A stretch of DNA of 64,000 bases from Gemmatirosa kalamazoonensis (GTDB lineage: Bacteria; Gemmatimonadota; Gemmatimonadetes; Gemmatimonadales; Gemmatimonadaceae). The notes beneath the pieces are model-generated. The model was given only the letters and a program-made list of their open reading frames with translations, was not told the origin of the DNA and searched no databases. The DNA lies in contig NZ_CP007128.1 in assembly GCF_000522985.1 (NCBI RefSeq), positions 3,704,220 to 3,768,219 of the forward strand. Reading direction: 5' to 3'. This document shows positions 60,235 to 64,000 of the stretch, piece after piece. Numbering within the stretch: position 1 is the first letter of the stretch; each line of letters opens with the position of its first letter. The translations under genes and the position numbers were made by a program.

Positions 60235-60903
60235 ATGACCAGTCCGAGCCCGCGAACGATGACCCACAGCCCCGCGTCGTTCGACGACGCCACCGAGAAC
60301 TTCACCGACTGGGTGCGGCTGCACGCCACGCAGGTCGCCCTGGGCGTGGGCGCGGTGGTCATCATCGGCGGCGGGCTGGCGCTCTGGCGCAGCTCGGCGA
60401 ACAGCCGGGCGCACCGCGCCGAGGCGGCGCTGTTCGAGGCGCAGGCGCCGCTCGCCGAGGGGAACATCCCGGCGGCCCAGCAGCAGCTCCAGCAGGTGGC
60501 TCAGCGGTACGACGGGACCGCCGGCGGGACCCAGGCCCAGCTCGCGCTGGCCGAGACGTACTACGACCAGGGCAAGTACCAGGAGGGGCTGAACGTCCTG
60601 AAGCAGGCCGACGACGCGCCGAAAGCCATGCAGAACGCCGTGCGGCACCTGACGGCGGTCGGGTACGAAGGCCTCGGGAAGTTCGAGGATGCGGCGAAGC
60701 TCTACGAGCAGGCCGTCGGCGACGCCGCGACCGACTCCGAGAAGCACCAGCTTCAGGCGGAGGCGGCGCGTGCGTACCAGAACGCCGGCAAGAACGACCA
60801 GGCGCTACGCCTCTGGACCGATCTCGCGAAGATCGAGGGCCAGGGTCTGTCGGACGAGGCGCGCGTGCGGGTGGGCGAGCTCACGGCGAAGCGGGTGCGC
60901 TGA
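60235..60903 (+). CDS. Membrane-anchored tetratricopeptide protein (YfgM-like)
   Basis: The 222-residue product has a short cytosolic N-terminus, one membrane helix (VALGVGAVVIIGGGLALW, about 36-53) and a periplasmic helical-repeat domain. ALFEAQAPLAEGNIPAAQQQL, LALAETYYDQGKYQEGL and YEGLGKFEDAAKLYEQAV are TPR-like. This matches the YfgM/TPR_21 family, an accessory of the SecYEG translocon and of periplasmic chaperones. bamB and der are its usual neighbours in gamma-proteobacteria; here it stands alone between tRNA-Arg and a terminator. ATG 60259 is an alternative start. Confidence 0.75.
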   Translation: MTSPSPRTMTHSPASFDDATENFTDWVRLHATQVALGVGAVVIIGGGLALWRSSANSRAHRAEAALFEAQAPLAEGNIPAAQQQLQQVAQRYDGTAGGTQAQLALAETYYDQGKYQEGLNVLKQADDAPKAMQNAVRHLTAVGYEGLGKFEDAAKLYEQAVGDAATDSEKHQLQAEAARAYQNAGKNDQALRLWTDLAKIEGQGLSDEARVRVGELTAKRVR

Positions 60904-60933
60904 ATCGAACCGCTCGCAGGCGGCGGGACAGGC

Positions 60934-60972
60934 GGCCGGGACCCCAGCGCGGGGTTCCGGCCTCGTTGCTTT
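60934..60972 (+). terminator. Rho-independent terminator after the TPR-protein gene
   Basis: A 12-bp stem (60934-60945 with 60951-60962, one G-T pair) with a 5-nt loop is followed by TCGTTGCTTT. Confidence 0.8.
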
Positions 60973-61184
60973 CCATCGTCCGGCGGTCGTTCGGGTCTAT
61001 CCACATCAGACTGAGCGATAGTACGTATAATATGTGTTATGTAAACTACAAGCTGTGGAGAAGTGTGCAGAACTCCGCTGTCTTTCCAATGCCCCCGCTC
61101 TGAGCCGCCAGACGCGGCGTATCGTGACATCATGACGACACCTCCAAGCCGGACTCGTCCATTGGACCGGCGGATATGAAAAGA
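60973..61184 (+). other. AT-rich intergenic patch with orphan TATAAT, possible small RNA
   Basis: The stretch lies between two terminators that close convergent genes, so no annotated gene needs a promoter here. It nevertheless has TATAAT at 61026-61031 and an AT-rich imperfect dyad TACGTA...TATGTA at 61022-61043, in strong contrast with the rest of the window. A 15-codon open frame begins at ATG 61132 and ends at 61179. A + strand transcript could run into the 17-bp hairpin at 61185-61225. No clear -35 hexamer is seen. Confidence 0.45.
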
Positions 61185-61225
61185 CCCGAGGGCCCGAGCG
61201 TTCAGCCGACGCTCGGGCCCTCGGG
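61173..61225 (-). terminator. Rho-independent terminator of the dapF operon
   Basis: A perfect 17-bp stem (61185-61201 with 61209-61225) with a 7-nt loop. Read on the minus strand it is followed by TCTTTTCATATCC (61184 downward), a good T-rich tail. It lies 20 nt past the dapF stop. Confidence 0.9.
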
Positions 61226-61245
61226 CCGATCCGACGCTGGCTTCG

Positions 61246-62064
61246 CTATTCCACTTCGCGGAGCCGACCGACGAACACGATCCGCCCCTCGCCGGCCAGC
61301 GACGGGCCGCGTCCCGCCGCGCCCCGCGTGATGACCAGCGGCCGCCCCGAGCGCGTCACGATCGTCGTCGCCGGACCGTCGGCGGCACCCCACGCGCCGA
61401 GGACGGCCGCGGTCGCGACGGCGCCGGTGCCGCACGCCAACGTCTCACCCTCGACACCGCGCTCGTAGGTCCGCATGTACCAGGCGCCGTCGGGCCCCGG
61501 CGCGACGAAGTTGACGTTGGCGCCGTCCCTCAGCGCCGCGTCGAACCGCAGCTCCCGCCCCCGGCTGGCCAGCGGCACCGCCTCGATGTCCGGCACCTCC
61601 ACGACGAGATGCGGCACCCCGGCCCGCGCGTAGCCGATCCGTCGCTCCGCCGCCCCGGACCGGACCGGCGCGTCGGCGGTCAGCTCCTGGACCGGCGCGA
61701 AGTCGATCTCCGGCCGGGCGTCCCGGAACCGGGCGGCCATCACCCCGGCGTCGGTCGCGATCGTGAACCCCGACGGGTCGGCGGCCCCGAGCTCGACGGC
61801 GAGACGGGCCGTGCACAGGGTCGCGTTGCCGCACAGCGACGCCGGCGAGCCGTCGCTGTTGAAGTACCGGAGCCCGACCGTGGCCGCCGCGGATCGCTCG
61901 AGGAACACCACACCGTCGGCTCCGATCCCGGTGCCACGGGCGCACATCCGCTGGATGAGCTCGGGCGTCTCGAGAGCTCCCGGCGCCTGGTCGCGTGCGT
62001 CGAAGAACACGAAATCGTTCCCCGAGCCGCACATCTTGTAGAACTCCCGCCCACGCTCGGCCAC
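61246..62064 (-). CDS. dapF: Diaminopimelate epimerase
   Basis: DapF makes meso-diaminopimelate for lysine and peptidoglycan. The 272-residue product has both active-site cysteines: SLCGNATLCTARLAVELG (first Cys about residue 78) and GETLACGTGAVATAAVLG (second). The common CGNGARC motif is here CGNATLC, and the usual KMHGLGNDF is KMCGSGNDF, so it is a divergent form. PEIDFAPVQEL and GANVNFVAPGPDGAW fit the fold. The GTG start is 37 nt after the upstream glycosyltransferase. Confidence 0.88.
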   Translation of the reverse strand: MAERGREFYKMCGSGNDFVFFDARDQAPGALETPELIQRMCARGTGIGADGVVFLERSAAATVGLRYFNSDGSPASLCGNATLCTARLAVELGAADPSGFTIATDAGVMAARFRDARPEIDFAPVQELTADAPVRSGAAERRIGYARAGVPHLVVEVPDIEAVPLASRGRELRFDAALRDGANVNFVAPGPDGAWYMRTYERGVEGETLACGTGAVATAAVLGAWGAADGPATTIVTRSGRPLVITRGAAGRGPSLAGEGRIVFVGRLREVE

Positions 62065-62101
62065 GGCCAGGCTCCGTTCGGGTATACGCCGTAAACTGTC
62101 C

Positions 62102-62890
62102 TCAGACCTTCCCGGTCATCGCCCACCAGCGCAGGCGCCAGACCATCCAGATCGCCTCCCGCACGATGTGGCCGGACATCTTGCTCTCCCCCTCCGACCG
62201 GTCGGCAAACACGATCGGGATCTCGACGATGCGGAAGCCGCGCTTCCAGGCCCGGAAGCTCATCTCGATCTGGAACGCGTAGCCGTTCGACCGCACGGCG
62301 TCGAGGTCGATCGCCGCCAGCACCTCGCGGCGGAAGCACTTGAACCCGCCCGTGGAGTCGAAGAGCTGCAGCCCCGTCACGATCCGGGCGTAGATGTTCG
62401 CCGAGTAGCTCAGGATCAGGCGAGAGATCGGCCAGTTCACGACCGTCACCTTGCCGAACCGGTAGCGGGAGCCGAGCACCAGGTCGGCCGACTCGATCGC
62501 CTCGAGGAACTTCGGGAGGTGGGCGGGATCGTGCGAGAAGTCGGCGTCCATCTCGAACACGAACGCGAACCGGGCCCGCTCGAGCGCCCAGCGGAAGCCC
62601 GCCAGATAGGCGGTCCCGAGCCCCATCTTTCTGGGCCGGTGCAGCGCGTGGACCCGCGGGTTCGCCGCGGCGATGTCGTCGACGATCTGCCCGGTGCCGT
62701 CGGGCGACCCGTCGTCGACGACGAGCACCTCGAACTGCTCGCCCTGGGCGAGGACGAGGTCGATCAAGCGCGCGATGTTCTCGCGCTCGTTGTACGTCGG
62801 GACGATGACGATCGCCTTGCCGGTCGTGCCGGCGGCCGCGTCTCCCGCCGCCCGTGATTCGGTCGCCAAGCGGAATGCCTCGTCAGCCAC
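62102..62890 (-). CDS. Dpm1-like GT2 polyprenyl-phosphate sugar synthase
   Basis: The 262-residue product is a GT2 glycosyltransferase close to polyprenol-phosphate mannose synthase. It has AIVIVPTYNERENIARLI, the nucleotide-binding VLVVDDGSPDGTGQIVDDI, the DxD-type FVFEMDADFSHDP, LVLGSRYRFGKV and GGFKCFRREVL. Unlike CsbB/GtrB it has no obvious C-terminal transmembrane pair; the WMVWRLRWWAM end may only touch the membrane. It would charge undecaprenyl phosphate with a hexose. It overlaps the YfhO-like gene by 8 nt, suggesting a functional pair. Confidence 0.88.
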   Translation of the reverse strand: MADEAFRLATESRAAGDAAAGTTGKAIVIVPTYNERENIARLIDLVLAQGEQFEVLVVDDGSPDGTGQIVDDIAAANPRVHALHRPRKMGLGTAYLAGFRWALERARFAFVFEMDADFSHDPAHLPKFLEAIESADLVLGSRYRFGKVTVVNWPISRLILSYSANIYARIVTGLQLFDSTGGFKCFRREVLAAIDLDAVRSNGYAFQIEMSFRAWKRGFRIVEIPIVFADRSEGESKMSGHIVREAIWMVWRLRWWAMTGKV

Positions 62891-64000
62891 GCACCCGACG
62901 GCGATCGACCGCCAGACCGGCGAGGGTAAGCAGCCCCGCGACCGCCAGCGCGACGAGCGTGATCGTCTTTCCAGTGTGGTAGACCGGACTGTCGAACGTC
63001 AGCTCGATCTGGCGACTCCCGGTCGGGAGCGGCACGCCGATGAGACTGTAGTCGGCGCGCGCGATGGACGCGTCACGGCCGTCGACGCGCGCCCGCCAGC
63101 CCGGGTAGTAGTTCTCCGACACGACGAGCGACGCGCCGGCCGGCGCCGGGCGATCGAGCTCCAGGCTGATGTGGCCGGGGTCCCAGCGCCTGAACAGCAC
63201 CTTCAGGTCGAGAGCCGCAGGTAGTTGCTGCGGCACGGGTTGCGTGGCCACGGTTGACGCCGAATCGAACAGCGCGACGCGAGCCGCGTCGAACCGTGGG
63301 TCGAGCACCGTGGCGAGGGTGCTGGCGTCCGAGGCCTTCACGCCGAGCGGCGTGACCCAGGCCGCGGGATTGCTCCCCGGCAGGCGGTACAGGAACACCG
63401 TCGATCCGGCCGCGTCCTTCACCGGACCGAGTACCTTGGTCGCGCCCTCGAGCGGCAGCTCGGCCAGGTTCGTGAGCACGAACTGCAGGTTCGTCAGCCG
63501 CCAGAACGCGGGATTCACGATCTGCGGCTGCCCGGTATCGGCGCCGTAGAGCTGCTGATACCGACCGAGCTCGTTGCCGTGGTAGCCCTCGACCTGCCGG
63601 ACGCGGTGCACCATCAGACCGTCGCCGCTGAGGTCGGGGTCGTGCGGCGCGACGGGCAGCCCGTCCTGAAGCGCCAGCGTCGCCACGCGGCCGGGCTCCG
63701 CGAGGTGGCTCAGGTACTCGATCGCGGGATTCGTGGCGTAGAGCTGCGCCGCGGGCGCCGAGAACCGCCAGTAGAGCCGCTCGATCGACCACAGGTCGAG
63801 TGCCACGATGGCAGCGAGCGCCCATCCGGCGACGCTCGCCCGGATCGCGCCCCGCGCGACGCCGAGCAGGACGCCGACCGTGGCGGCGACCGCGAGGAAC
63901 GACCGCCAGCCGCCGAGCATGACGGCGCCCCGGTTCGCCTCCGCGTTCGGCGCGAGTCGCGGATCGGCCACCGAGGCCGCGAGGTTCGTGAGCGCGCCGC
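62883..64000 (-). CDS. YfhO-like membrane protein, partial (5' end beyond the window)
   Basis: The C-terminal portion, about 370 residues, of a large membrane protein; the frame is open to the window edge, so it continues upstream. It has hydrophobic segments (SFLAVAATVGVLLGVA, SVAGWALAAIVALDLW) and a long soluble region with AEYLSHL-like AIEYLSHLAEPGRVATL. The YfhO/GT-C-type end is VVSENYYPGWRARVDGRD followed by a final helix. In Bacillus, YfhO transfers sugars from polyprenyl-phosphate made by CsbB; the adjacent GT2 gene fits that. An apparent GTG at 63971 is internal. Confidence 0.8.
   Translation of the reverse strand, partial: GALTNLAASVADPRLAPNAEANRGAVMLGGWRSFLAVAATVGVLLGVARGAIRASVAGWALAAIVALDLWSIERLYWRFSAPAAQLYATNPAIEYLSHLAEPGRVATLALQDGLPVAPHDPDLSGDGLMVHRVRQVEGYHGNELGRYQQLYGADTGQPQIVNPAFWRLTNLQFVLTNLAELPLEGATKVLGPVKDAAGSTVFLYRLPGSNPAAWVTPLGVKASDASTLATVLDPRFDAARVALFDSASTVATQPVPQQLPAALDLKVLFRRWDPGHISLELDRPAPAGASLVVSENYYPGWRARVDGRDASIARADYSLIGVPLPTGSRQIELTFDSPVYHTGKTITLVALAVAGLLTLAGLAVDRRRVRG

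Overview
The window reads as a housekeeping chromosome segment of a high-GC (by eye about 70%), diderm, LPS-making bacterium. The best fit is Gemmatimonadota (a Gemmatimonas/Gemmatirosa relative). This is an inference from three things: the Raetz lipid A genes with a fused LpxC-FabZ, a McsA-McsB-ClpC arginine-kinase/unfoldase operon in an organism with an outer membrane, and a bacillithiol synthase gene in the same genome. Most genes are on the + strand and tightly packed. Many start with GTG and overlap the previous stop by 4 nt or more, so translational coupling is common. I see no insertion sequence, prophage, CRISPR array or obvious horizontally acquired island.

Layout. 0-5.1 kb: rbfA-truB-ribF (ribosome maturation, tRNA pseudouridine, FAD synthesis), then secD-secF. 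5.2-12.4 kb: tatD, ridA, a secreted protein of unknown function, murI, a convergent lpxH-like gene, a thioesterase, an unknown lipoprotein, lptE, rfaE2, rph and rdgB. 12.4-18.3 kb: three tRNAs (Pro, Arg, Lys), then a 16S-23S-5S rRNA operon with two consensus promoters, boxA-like sites, a long 23S processing stem and a terminator. 18.3-23.2 kb: era, a Trm112-like zinc-ribbon gene, a PorV/PorQ-like barrel, a second unknown secreted protein, a degenerate-receiver GGDEF protein and a zinc-ribbon protein. 23.4-32.4 kb: prfB (with a programmed +1 frameshift), lysS, lolC/E, lolD, mcsA, mcsB, clpC. 32.5-42.9 kb: an outer-membrane biogenesis operon, bamA-skp-lpxD-lpxC/fabZ-lpxA-(Gfo/Idh oxidoreductase)-lpxB-acyltransferase-lpxK. 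42.9-50.1 kb: gdhA, rlmH, bshC, murJ, uvrC. 50.2-61 kb: thrC-larC, a DUF512 radical-SAM gene, der-plsY-gpsA-merR, surE-pcm-acyP-apt, tRNA-Arg(CCT), and a membrane-anchored TPR protein. 61-64 kb (minus strand): a YfhO-like membrane protein (cut by the window end), a polyprenyl-phosphate sugar synthase and dapF.

How the genes fit together. The central theme is envelope construction. SecDF exports; BamA, Skp, LptE and LolCD assemble the outer membrane; LpxA, C, D, H, B and K with FabZ make lipid A; RfaE2 supplies heptose; MurI, MurJ and DapF serve peptidoglycan; PlsY and GpsA start phospholipids. A second theme is translation and protein quality control (RbfA, TruB, Era, RlmH, Der, RF2, LysS, rRNA/tRNAs; McsAB-ClpC, Pcm, SurE).

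Most notable signals: (1) a dispersed octamer, CGTTAGGC, present 21 times (23 as the heptamer GTTAGGC) in the first 50 kb in both orientations and several reading frames, and absent from the last 14 kb; (2) a GnnA-like oxidoreductase gene between lpxA and lpxB; (3) a GT2/YfhO glycosylation pair; (4) an AT-rich TATAAT-bearing patch between two inward-facing terminators, possibly an orphan small RNA; (5) a DUF512 radical-SAM gene paired with der; (6) two unlinked secreted proteins sharing a VPGxGQ core. Coordinates for rRNA ends and for GTG/TTG start choices are judgments from motifs and spacing, not alignments.
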